DNA of 64,000 nt from Bisporella sp. PMI_857 (Eukaryota; Ascomycota; Leotiomycetes; Helotiales; Helotiaceae): the NCBI GenBank assembly GCA_021307315.1, contig JAJSPD010000033.1:434001-498000 (forward strand), written 5' to 3'. The notes under the pieces were generated by a model that saw only the letters and a program-made list of their open reading frames with translations, made no database searches and was not told where the DNA came from. Shown in pieces: positions 21,816-32,914 of the stretch (positions are counted from its first letter, which is position 1; every line of letters begins with the position of its first letter). The position numbers and the translations under genes were made by a program.

Positions 21816-24318
21816 GAAACTAAAACGTAGCATAAACGTAGCATATTCAGGCGTGCACCGGTAGGCCGTGGCCTCCGCGTTATATCGTCAAATATAATAT
21901 ATATAAATATAACTGTAGTAGCTGATTAATGTTGTCGATTGGTTGGTGATATGCTTCCATACAGAAAGCAAGCTTCCCTAGCCACATGACTAGCCACTTA
22001 CATGCATCACGTGATATTTTGACATAGGAGAGAAACCAACCTCACCACAGCCGTCCCCTTTCTCATACATACTCGCCTCGAGTACTGGAGTAGTAGAGGT
22101 TCATGATCAGTTATATCGAGCTTTTCCTCTCAAGCTCTTGCGCCATATGTCGGAGTTGCATCACGTGGGTCAGCTCATAACCTCGAGAGTGAATATCAAC
22201 TTGCCTAGCCAGCGATGAAATATCGGCCTCATCACAACCTCTCCTTTATCTTTTTCTAATTTACAACCTTACGACAACAATAATAAAACGACTTCAGAGA
22301 TGTCGATCTCTCTCAGAGAAGTATCTCGAGGATCTAATCAATCCTTTATTCGATTCCCAGTTCCTTAGATTTGCTTGCGAGAACCTATTTCTAACTGTTC
22401 ACCTTCGGATCGAACCTCTCCTTTACAGCGAACCCCTCATATAACCCCTCATACGTTGAACTCCCTGTTCATACGTCGACCATATCGAATCGACATGTGT
22501 AATAGAAGCCAATAAGCTTTCAGCATGAAAGAATTGAAAGGTATCTCTCCTCTTCGTAACGCTTTCAATACTTTGACGTTACGTAGATCGATCTCATGAT
22601 CGGCTTTCATTCTCACCTTTGAATCACGACCTCTCTCGGAACCATCCTCGAAGCTCCCTCAACTTCACAACCCTTTCTCAACTTCACAACTCTATAGCTG
22701 CCGATATAAAGCAGAGCTAAGTCGTTCCTTGCTCTCTGCTCATATTGCTAACTGCCAGTATCAGGAACAGCTTCGTTTCCTCTTCGAACTCCTTCGAACT
22801 CTCTCGTACAAGGTGAAGCTTTGCGACCATATAATTGGGAATAAGGTCAAGGCTCGAGCAGGACAACAACACTCTCCCCTTTTTCGAGCAGTTCCCCAAA
22901 TCCAAGGTGAAGCTTCAAGGCAAGAAGTGTTTGTAATCAGCAAGATCGATACATGCTTTTAACGTCGCCATAGCACGTGCAAGCCGTGGCATTAAGAGCG
23001 TAAGCCTGAAAAGACCTGACGGATCTGAACCCAGCGCGACTACCTGCAATCAAACTGTACCGGTTGGCTTTAAGAGCGTACGCTTCCGCTTGTACTGACC
23101 GTCCCCCTCCTGATTACAGTCACCATGCAGTTTTCGGGTCTCTCCGCTGTTCATTCAGGCTGGGGAACACTGCCAGCATGAGTCTCCGCTGTTGCTTCAG
23201 GGAGCAGTTCCCTCCTTGCTATCTGTCATGTGCTGTTGAGCTTCGATTGTCCCTTAGTTGCAGCGATCTCCCACCTGTACCCTACCTGCTTGGCGGTTAT
23301 AGGGGAAGATACACCCACTCGACAGTCTGCCCAGTGTGTACACACTGTAACCAGCTTAAAGTGGTCCAACGTGTTGTCTTTGATAGCAGCGTTGAAGTTG
23401 TTCGCCTCTAGTAGTCGTGCAATTGTCCCATACTTGATGAGATCTCCTACCTGTAGCCTACCTTGTCTGTTGAGCTTCGGTTGCTCTTGGCGGCAAAGGC
23501 GGAGATTCAACCACTGGAGAGTTTGCTTGGTGTATTGCATCATGAGAAACCTTTAAGGTGTTTCAACGTGTTGTCGCTTCAATCGCAACAGCGTTGGAAA
23601 TCCAGGTAACTGCACTACGTGCATTCTGCCTAGTGGGGAATGGCTTGTGGATCATCGATCCTATATTACTGGATTGGATCTGGACCTGGCTCTTCCTGGC
23701 TTTCGGCTTCTGGTACCGGTACTGGCCTTCTGGATCTAGACTCTAGAGTCTAGATCCTGGAACTGGAATCTGGCTTGTAGCTCCATTTGTGAAGTTGATA
23801 GGCTGACTAATACAGCCACTTTTCAACACTCATTCTAGCAGTTCAACATTGTTGGACTTTTTGCTTTTTGGCCTATTTATGGGATTGCGTACTATCTGTC
23901 GGTGCGATGGTTGCTGAAGCTTTCCTCCCTGCATCTATGAGTGTCTAGGCCACAGCTACGACCCCTACCCAAGCAACGGGGTGCTGAATTGTGCGCGTCC
24001 TGGCTCACGAAAGGCAGAGATAGGGGAACTGTGGAAGTGACCACCGCTGAGCCGGTGGGTAGGACGTATGGTAGTTGGTGACAACTCCTGTCGACGACCC
24101 GGTTTGGGACCCGTTGCATCGTCGGCCAAGACTCACTCTTCTGGATAGGGGTTTCTAGGCTGACGGCACATCAGTTCGTTCGTTATTGAGGAATTGTTAG
24201 TAGTTGTATAAACAGCAATTGGAAAGTTGAGGAGATTATAAAATAGCAAAGCTAAGGAAATGAGTTACAAACAACTTTGTTTTTGGTAGTTACTATTCTT
24301 GCAAGTCGATTAGTCATA
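21816..24318. other. Intergenic stretch without a supported gene
   Basis: Several open frames of 60-115 codons occur on both strands, but none shows a recognisable domain or splice structure. A perfect 26-bp palindrome lies at 23732-23757 and a duplicated CTCCGCTGTT motif near 23140-23190. The stretch is probably old repeat material. Confidence 0.4.
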
Positions 24319-24768
24319 TTAACCGAGCATTTTTATGGCAAAATATAGCTCTCCATCTTTAAATACGGATGATTTCTTGCCTCTAAACTGCTTAAAGTCA
24401 AAAAGGACTTTCAAAAACAACCCATTCAAAGTTTTAGCCCGTGAGATCGCAACATATGAAAGGCCGATACAGTGCTCTTTCTGATTCAAGTTCAACACAA
24501 CTTGAGAAAGCGTTAGTCCTTGACTTTTGTGAACTGTAATAGCATATGCCAGCCGTATAGGAAACTGTACGAGAACAGAAAACGCCGTTGTAATCATATG
24601 TATGAAAAGAAGGTAATACAGGCACGATTCCGGGCGGACAGCCTAGAAAATCCGGGCCAGTATAAGTGTCAAAACGAGCAAGCAACACCGAAGGCATAGT
24701 GTAACAGTTAGGATTCGGCAAACCAGTTCAAGACTCCGGATATGGAATAAAAGTCCTTACGGAAATAA

Positions 24769-25175
24769 TGTTTCAGCCGCAGCACCTTCAGGGCCGCAAA
24801 CGGAACAACCAGCCTATGGCCAGCTACAGGCTTGCAACTACAACAAGTATGATCTAGACTGTTATAGGCTTCAGCTGTTGAGCTTCAGCTGTTGAAGTAC
24901 TTTCGGAGATGTCTAAATCACAAGCACATCACAAACAATCACAAGCTCGGCAGCTGTAGAGGAAGAATACAACACAGTCGAGGGGCGAAGGACATAAATG
25001 GCAGCCAGAACTTTTTGGAGGATGGCAAGCTTGAGTTTCTCATAAATTCAAAGACCTACATCTCATATCAATACAATACTATTATTACACTTGCATTGCT
25101 CACTACGTGCTTTCATAACATACGTGTCCTCACTTGCTATATTGCAATCCCTCCTGCTGCCCTTTATTTGCTACA
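24769..25175. repeat. LTR family G copy inside the Helitron helicase
   Basis: Begins TGTTTCAGCCGCAGCACC and ends CCTTTATTTGCTACA, matching 16195-16722 but with only one internal unit. It splits the helicase frame between GADPF (below 25200) and the C-terminal segment at 24721. Target duplication is not clear. Confidence 0.75.
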
Positions 25176-25677
25176 CATAGCTGTGAAAGGATCTGCGCCT
25201 GCAGGCCAAGATATATCAACAATAGTACTTATAGAGCCGTTAACTAAGCCATGTTCGTCTGTAAATTAGCTGTAAGCATAGAACGTGCGTCGATACATAT
25301 GGAAAGCTCTGGTGACAAATTATCGGCCTCATTTTCGGTAGCTCGAGCAGCGTCACGGCCAGTATGCCAAGCTGTAATCTTTGATTACCGGCTGTTGTAA
25401 TGCAGCCCAAAAAGTAAAGATCCGTTCCGTAACTTCGTTCTTGGTATAATAAAGCCGTAAAGCAGTCGCAAAACTTTGGATTTCGGGTGCGGAAAGCGTA
25501 TTTGCTATGCGTGTACAAAGCAGTTCCCAGCCAGCAACTGACAACTGAGAAATCCGTAACTCACCTAAAACAGCCCGAAACTTGACTGAAAGATCATTTT
25601 CTCCCTGTTGCCGCATAACTTGAGCCAGCCGAAGTGACCGATCAACAGCTCGATGTAAAACACTGGCTGTTGGAATG

Positions 25678-25866
25678 CATGTAAATAGCGTCACGTGATC
25701 CACCGGATCACCGGAATCGTGGGACCTCGATCTCACCACAACTCGCGTAGCTTAGAACAATCAATCAACGAACAAGAGAACCACAATCATACCAGCAAGA
25801 GCGTAGTCAATAGCTACTACGCCTTTTGCTACGTGATAGGCATTCCGACACTGTAGGCAACCGACA
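25678..25866 (+). repeat. LTR family C inserted in the Helitron helicase
   Basis: TGTTGGAATGCATG...CAACCGACA, 189 bp, with an exact 5-bp duplication CTGGC (25673-25677 and 25867-25871). The flanking helicase codons join sensibly once it is removed. Near the right end CCGACACTG appears twice, a small duplication inside the LTR tail. Confidence 0.9.
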
Positions 25867-25990
25867 CTGGCCTTTAATAGCATAAGGCTCAGTTAAAGAA
25901 GCCGAAACGTATAGCGGCTTGCCTCCTACAGGCGACAATTGAATTTTTTTTGGGTTGCCCCTGACTTGCATATGAATCCGGAGAGGGCGT

Positions 25991-26155
25991 TGTCACGGCC
26001 CTGGCCAGTCTCCTGTATATAAAGCACTGCTTTCCTTCCCTTCTTCTGTCTGTAGCTTGTTCTCTTCGTTATAACAATTGATAGTCGTTCACAATTTTGA
26101 GGCCCTCTTCCTAAGATCTATGAATCGAGACCCCTGTTCGCCTTGAGTTGTTACA
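25991..26155 (+). repeat. Solo LTR, family A, with internal deletion
   Basis: TGTCACGGCCCTGGCC...TTGTTACA, only 165 bp against about 247 for intact copies. The missing part lies exactly between two CTGGCC motifs. Flanks GGCGT and GGTGT agree at 4 of 5. From 26156 to 26549 no gene is supported. Confidence 0.85.
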
Positions 26156-26549
26156 GGTGTAAAGCCGGTAAAGCAAGCCACCATATCCTTTCCTGAAGCT
26201 TTGGAGGGAGCCTAGGAAACTGATGGAATTCGGACCGCAAGCATGCTTCAAATCGACTGACAGTCGTCGCTTTTTTTGCGAATCTACTATTAAAGATTTC
26301 CAGAAGCTGTCAATTTCTTCAGGGAGGGGTATAGATTGACGATATTTGGGTTGTGGGATGTCTGGTTATTGTTAAGTTGCTTGATCATTTGTTGAAGCGT
26401 TATCGACGTATTAACGAAGAAATTAGATGTCCTAAGAAGAATTGGCAGCTATTAGGCAAGGAGCCGGTGAGTGGACTTGCATGGCCTGGTACGAGAGATG
26501 TTTCTTACGAATCGAGATGTATCTTGGATTCGAAAGTGAGGAAGGATAA

Positions 26550-26736
26550 TGTCGGAATACCTACCACGTAGAAAAAGGCGTAGTAGCTATTGACTACGCT
26601 CTTGCTGGTGTGGCTCTGATATTCGTTCTTGATTATTCTAAGCTACGGCCTATTGCCAGGTAAATATAGGTGATAGAAGACCCACAATTCCCGCGATCCG
26701 GTGGATCGCGTGAATCTATATACATGCATTCCAACA
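26550..26736 (-). repeat. Solo LTR, family C
   Basis: 187 bp, TGTCGGAATACC...GCATTCCAACA, with an exact 5-bp duplication GATAA (26545-26549, 26737-26741). Confidence 0.9.
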
Positions 26737-26998
26737 GATAATCTTAAATGAAATCTCTCAAGACTTTGCCAAGCTTTACACCACGTAACTACATGACCGT
26801 TTGTTATGAATCAGCCTATGTAATAGGCTAAGAAGTTAGAATATATTGCAGAAGATTCCTCCACACCTGACTAATAGTTTACTGGTCAGTCTCCCTGTAT
26901 TTCTAGCTGTAAAGATTAGGTGATCATCCAAGGATCTGCTAGAGGCTTCCGCATGTGGAGATCTCGCAAGACTATGGATTTGCTCCCCTACAGAGCGA

Positions 26999-28248
26999 TT
27001 AGTGCCGTATGAGTTTCAATAATTCAGGATGCTTGCCTTCATCCAAGATGATTTGCTGGATATTCTGCACAAGATCCACGCAATTCTTATCTAGCCGCGG
27101 CCCAGGACCATATCGAATTAGGTTGAAGTAACTATAAACCCTATCTATAATTATGTTGCAAAAATGTTCCACTGAGCGACTGGCATGAAGGTAATTACCC
27201 ATATCCGCTTCGTTATTCTCCTGGCTACTCATGTCTATAGCAACTTGTGTTACTTCGCAACATATGCATAGAAGACTGGTGACACAAAATGTGGATGCCC
27301 AAGATTTCTCGTCGTCCTTTAGATCTGTGTCCAACTCCTTCAAGATTGCGTGCGTCTCAGAAAATAAAAACTCGTTGATAAGGGTCTTAATCTGGCGATT
27401 CAAGAGCCTGTGTATAGTTCCACTATCGAATTTAGGAAAAATTGAGCCGCCGGCACTTTCACGGATTGAATTCCCACTAGCGAGAGTAAACTTGAGGGCC
27501 CTGTCCATCGCAATATTGGCAGCGAGGAGATTGAGAGCCCTGGCCACAATATTGTTCTGCTTGCGATTAGCGTGATCCCTAGACTTGAAAAAGTTCTCCT
27601 AATTCTTACACTTCCTGACATATGAGTTAAGTCATAATATCGAAATATGGCGATGGCTATCTTGCTTGAAACTCCACCTGTCTTCCACCTTGATAAGCTC
27701 TCTTCGTTCTGGATCATTTGAGTCGGTTGCTTTTTCCAACTCCTTGCTGTTATATCAAAATCCCCTGGCTGCAAGGCTAAAGGCATTGCAAGACGAGATT
27801 GCCGAACCAGCTTGTTTCCCGAGTCTAGGCGGATGACCGGAACATAACAATTTGCAGATTTAGGGTTGAACTCCGTAATACGCAATACCAGTGGCAGGAA
27901 TCCTTTGCCACAGGTCACCTGTACATCTAGTTTGGAACCAACAAATTCGGGAGCGAGCTCTTTGGTAAGACTTCTTGCGGCGAATAGAGAAAGGTGGCCT
28001 GCGATTTCTTTAGGAAACAACACCCCAACCTGGGCATCTATGTATATCGTAAAAGGACTTCGAGTCATGATCCTAGCTTCTTCTTCTTCTTCAGCATGTC
28101 GCTCGCGCAGATGACTGTAATTCCCATATGTGATGAGCTTGCGGTAAACTGGGATTTTCCCAGCATTGGCATGACAATTGTGAGAGTGCTTCGAGAGCCT
28201 GTGAATACCGATGCATAATAGAATAGCAACAGAGCAGACCCAGGTCAT
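26999..28248 (-). pseudogene. Fungal regulator-like protein, N-terminus missing and frame broken
   Basis: Two overlapping frames (27400-28248 and 26999-27547) read continuously if the frame shifts near 27590. The first carries TIYIDAQVG, a KLDVQVTCGKG segment, and later AIFRYYDLT, an arrangement that resembles the C-terminal region of some fungal zinc-cluster regulators. No zinc cluster is found upstream before the LTR-rich stretch at 28.3-28.9 kb, although an acceptor-like site at about 28219 suggests an upstream exon was present. I cannot assign a function. The frame change has no credible intron (only about 16 nt), so a damaged gene is more likely than an intact one. Confidence 0.4.
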
Positions 28249-28710
28249 TGGATTATTCCAGAAATCGGTGATTTTCTACTGAATATTAGTACAGCTCTAT
28301 GTTTTACTTGATCCCTATTTTGCACCTTTTCCACAACTTCCCGGGAAACGAGAGCTAGTAGTTTGTCGAGAAAAGCCATCATGCTCTTTACAGATTGTTG
28401 CTATCGCACATTGTCAATAATGTAACTGAAACTGCAATCGAATAGTTACGCTTACCTGGAAATGAGTACGCCGCTCACAAGAAGCGGTTTGTGTGTACCT
28501 TCTACGAACCTTCGGCGTCTACGTCTGGAAAGCTGGGATTGATTTATATTTGAGTCGTGGATAAGTTTGTGGTAAAGAGCTAAGATGAGGTGAAAAGGCC
28601 AATTTGGTGACCCTTATACTACTTACCCACCTATGCATTAGCTCGATTTGATTCTCGGTCAACCTCTTTAATGCATGGCACATAAAACGCGTCATGGCTT
28701 AAAAAGCAGA

Positions 28711-28907
28711 TGTCGGAATACCTATCACGTAGCAAAAGGCGTAGTAGCTACTGACTGCGCTCCTTGCTGTGTGATTCTGGTATTCCTTGATTGTATGATA
28801 TTCTGGTTCTGAGCTACGGTCTATCGCGGGGGTTGTAGGTTTTGAATGGACCCACAACTCACGTGTACCAGCGATCCACGTGACATTTATTTACATGCGT
28901 ACCAACA
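28711..28907 (-). repeat. Solo LTR, family C
   Basis: TGTCGGAATACCTATCACG...GCGTACCAACA, flanked by GCAGA and GCAGG (4 of 5, a transition). Confidence 0.8.
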
Positions 28908-29337
28908 GCAGGGCTACATATTATACTCAGTAAGCATGTGCATTGAACTGGCAGGCAGTTGGATTGAAGTATTTTTTGCATAGTGCTTGTGGGCTGACAA
29001 AAACAGTTCTGGGCACGCATTAACGAGATTAAGCTAGTGAGTTTGTTCTTCTGCGGAGCTGCCCAACTTTTTTGAGGTGTTATTTACTGCCACTCCAAGA
29101 CAAACCAATTACTCACCGAATGACCAAAAAGTGTAGTGGCTAAAAGTAAAGCTTATTATTGGTCGCCTTTAGAACGCCCTAGAAACGCAGTCTTTTTGAC
29201 GCAAACTCTTTAGAAGAATTTTTCTTTAGCGATTTCATTGGCTCTGCAAATGTGCACCCTTGCTCGGTTGTCCCCCAATTCATTCTTGATGCCTCACGCC
29301 TAAGGCCTCTCTGGATTACTAGCCATTTCTGGCCGAG

Positions 29338-29503
29338 TGTCACGAACACGGTCCTATAAGCCTGGAAAGGCGGATTGTAGGTGCTTCAATACGAAAATAC
29401 TAAACTAAGGAGAAGAGGTGGAGCTCTGGAAAAGGTCTCGACTAAGTCTGGCTCTCAGGCCAGGGGCTGCTAGTCCCAATTTGGGAATGTGCTAACCGTG
29501 ACA
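29338..29503 (+). repeat. LTR family B copy
   Basis: TGTCACGAACACGGTCC...TAACCGTGACA, about 166 bp, shorter than the copies at 21625 and 54146. Flanks do not match. Confidence 0.75.
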
Positions 29504-29887
29504 CGTACATCGTCCCCTTACTGTAAATATCAGCAGGGCCACGTGTTGTGCCTTTAATGTTCAGTATGTATAAAGGTCTCCATTTTGGACCCTATCAAAG
29601 AATCTCGACTGCGAAAAAGGACAACAGAAGCGCGTTGCGGAAAAGGGATTGACGGCCTTAATCACATGGTGAGGTGGGGCTTGCTGGCCAAACGCGTCAG
29701 CGACGACCACCCAAGGCTGCCCTTTCTGGCACAACAGCTGACAAAAGCTGCTAGAATCGAGTGATAATCATTCAGTCAAGGCTGCCCATCTTCTACTAGA
29801 TCAAGGCCGCTCTCCAAACAATTTCCTTGACATTGCCAACCGAAACTACATGGCAGATCTGTTGGTTCTATCCTCCTGATAATCTTT

Positions 29888-31078
29888 ATGGCTCTCGAGC
29901 TTTACATCCCGCCTTGCATCAGCACTTCCGGTAACCCTCTCCACCCTCCACCACTAGAGCAGCCCCTGAGAATCCAGATCGAAGGTCTACTCGTATCCAT
30001 CCAAAAACTCCCTCCGGAGGTACTATGGCGTACTGATGTTTCGTCCCCGGTGTTTCCACAGCCGGCTGGCCCACAGCCGGCTGGCCCAGAGCTTGCAAGA
30101 TTGGCATATCAGAAAATATATGGGCATGAAGTTCGTCCAGACGTCGCTGGTGATATGATTGTGCGGGATGAGTACTTGGGCTGGGTGACAGGGGTAACAC
30201 CATTAAAGCAAGCACGCATTCGTTGAGAATAGTCCTTTTGTTCTAGCGGCTGACTATTGGCCGTTTCTCACTAGACACATCGACTATTACGGCGTTACAT
30301 TCGACCACCTCGTCCCCGCCGACAATCCCAATCCAAAGGTACTACAGATTAATATTATCGAGATGGATAACGATGGGGGGGGGATAGGCAAACGAGCACT
30401 TGCCATTTGCAGTAAACCCGGCGGAATATACAGGGAAGAAGGTACTAGCCTTGCCAAGATGCTGTCAGAAGAGGAATGGGACACAAGATTGTGAAAGGGT
30501 GAATAGCTCGGTGGCTGAGAGGGATAGAGAGTTGCTGAAGAGGGGGGATTGAAAGAGAGCCAATGCTAGCAAGGAGAGAAATTGGAATGGCAAAACAAGT
30601 GATTGAAAATGTTTCCACATTATTAGAATTTTAGCATGGTCCACAGTCGAGGCTATAAAGATTGCTCTAGAAGTTAGGTCGTTCGTAGAGGATGTGGAAT
30701 GCGAGTGAAGCAGCACGGGTGTTTTTAGAGTGGTTTCGGTTTGGCCAATGGAAACCGCATGATTTGGACGAGGAAGAGAAAGAGGGGTACCGGAAGGAAA
30801 ATGTGAGAGTGATGGAGGGGCTGTTGGGGAAGTATAGATCTCATTATGATGAATATATCAGACACTACCACTTGCCGTCACAGGTACTGCGTTCCCCTAT
30901 GAGATGCCACATTTGGTTCTGGTGAGAGAAAGGCGAAACAACGATCTAGAGGGATATTTCGGTGATCTGGGAGTTTGGGCTGAAAGGAGGATGAAGGAGC
31001 TTGGTGAGCGATGCCCAACCACCTTCCATGGACGAGTACCAAAAGGGTTGTCGAACCTCCCAACTTGTTGGTAATCAT
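29888..31078 (+). pseudogene. Fungal hypothetical protein gene with several stop codons
   Basis: An open start of 112 codons (29888-30226) includes a QPAGP repeat from a 13-bp duplicated unit near 30060. Coding-like sequence then continues in changing frames: VTFDHLVPADNPNPK near 30295, LAICSKPGGIYREEG near 30410, and a longer piece at 30692-30925 with SEAARVFLEWFRFGQW and ENVRVMEGLLGKYRS. Last comes a segment with GYFGDLGVWAERRMKEL near 30950-31020, ending about 31073. The order and character suggest one former protein of roughly 380 residues. Between pieces there are TGA and TAG codons, some fitting CGA-to-TGA change. I do not recognise a domain. Confidence 0.55.
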
Positions 31079-31942
31079 CGAGGGAAGCAGCGATGAAGAG
31101 GGTAGAACTTAAACAGGAGCGAAGTGCGAAGGGAATCTTCAAGGGGAAATAATCAAAATGTGTAGACTATGAATAAAGCAGCTCTTCACGCGCTGGGATA
31201 TATATATGGATTCCTCTTCTATTACAGTAAAAGGCGAATTGCGCGTCGCTAGATTTTTAGTTAACTTTTTTAAGCCGGGTCCGTTTCTGGACGTTTGTGG
31301 CTTTGCACCCTCGCTGGTAGTACCGCCGCTAACCTTAATTACTACTTAATTGTCATCACAGAGCGGAGCCAATTCCTGCTCATTTTACATCTCGTGCTCG
31401 AATTTACAAGTATACAGTTTGATGACTTCGCACTGGAAAAAAAAAACCTTTACAGTTGCTTAAAATCGACTTTGTCCCTCCACCCAAAAAAAAAATTGTG
31501 AGCACGGACCATAGTACCCAATTCTGAGCAACACCGTGGCACGGACAAAAATATTAAGCGAAGCTGGTAGAATATTCTATGCTCACTGATCAAGTATGTT
31601 TACCAATTATATGACGGTATTTTAGTATTAGTTACAATATATAAAGATCAGTTCCCCCAAGCCCCTCTTTGTCAAAGTCAAAAAAATAAAAGGAATATGA
31701 ATTACTTGACTATTCCGATGTGACAATTCTCAACAGCCAAGAGCAGTAGCATCTGTCTGTTTCTTCCCTAGCTATTGCTACCTTGGCGCCATTCTTAACG
31801 CTTTTCTTGAGTATTGTAAAGGGTGAATGCAGTAGTGTGAGTGTGTACTATCAGCCGCTGCCGGACAGTAGCTTGACGACTTCGACGTGTCCCCTCGATG
31901 AAGCATCGTGAAATGGCGTCTGCCCGTATATATAAGTCGTAT

Positions 31943-32914
31943 TCACACCGGCCCCTTTTCGAGCAGCAGCTTGACGACTTCGACCCGCCGCGTCGATGAA
32001 GCATCGTGGAATGGCGTCTGCCCGTATATATCAGCCGTATTCGCACCGGCCCCTTCTTCGAGCAGCAGTTTGACGACTTCGACCTGCCCCACCGATGAAG
32101 CATCGTGCAAAGGCGTCCGCCCATCTCTATCGGCCGTATTCACACCGGCCCCCTTTTCAAGCAGCAGCTTGACAACTTCGATGCGCCCGCTCCATGAAGC
32201 ATGGTGCAAAGGCGTCTGCCTGTATTTATCAGCCATATTCACACCGGCCCCTTCTTCGAGCAGCAGCTTGACGACTTCAACGTGCCCGTTCAATGAAGCA
32301 TGGTGCAAAGGCGGCCGCCCGTATTTATCAGCCATATTCACACTGGCCCCTTCTTCAAGCAGCAGCTTGACGACTTCAACGTGCCCGTTCAATGAAGCTT
32401 CACACAAAGGCGTCTGCCCGTCTTTATCAGTCGTATTCACACCGGCCCCCTTTCCAAGCAGCAGCTTGACGACTTCGACGTGCCCGTTCAATGAAGCATG
32501 GTGCAAAGGCGTCTGCCCGTATTCGTCAGCCGTATTCACAACGGCTCCTTCTTCAAGCAGCAGCTTGACGACTTCGACGTGCCCGTTCAATGAAGCATCA
32601 CACAAAGGCGTCCGCCCGTCTTTATCAGCCGTATTCACACCGGCCCCCTTTCCAAGCAGCAGCTTGACGACTTCGACGTGCCCGTTTAATGAAGCATCGC
32701 GCAAAGGCGTCTGCCCGTCTTTATCAGTCGTATTCACACCGGCCCCTTCTTCGAGCAGCAGCTTAACGACCTCAGCGTGCCTGTTCAATGAAGCATGGTG
32801 CAAAGGCGTCTGTCCGTATTTAGCAGCCGTATTCACACTGGCCCCTTTTTCGAGTAGCAGCTCGACGACAGCCTTGTTGCCTCTACATGCTGCTAACGAT
32901 AGTGGCGTGTGTCC
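31943..32914 (-). repeat. Tandem ankyrin-repeat array, 99-bp period
   Basis: About ten in-frame copies of a 99-bp unit with the protein pattern G-x-TPLHxASLNGHVEVVKLLL. Copies are nearly the same at the DNA level and differ mainly at a few codons (for example H/R/C and H/D/E after TPL, and EE or GK after LLL). The antisense strand carries a 371-codon open frame through the array, which is a by-product of the period being divisible by three. Confidence 0.9.

Larger units (their letters stand above)
24319..25945 (-). pseudogene. Helitron-type PIF1 helicase, broken by two LTR insertions
   Basis: Read from high to low coordinates, the pieces are: QLSPVGGKPLYVSAS (about 25867-25945); the SLRLAQVMRQQGENDLSVKF and ELLCTRIANTLS region (25353-25677); GLVNGSISTIVDI (about 25180-25260); and the C-terminal part with LARFDTYTGPDF and LAYAITVHKSQGLTLSQ (24319-24721). 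These are characteristic of PIF1 helicases in fungal Helitrons, which unwind DNA during rolling-circle transposition. The frame shifts near 24560-24600, and stops occur near 25250. LTRs occupy 24769-25175 and 25678-25866. No Rep/HUH nuclease domain and no Helitron termini were found, so this is a C-terminal fragment of a dead element. Confidence 0.85.
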
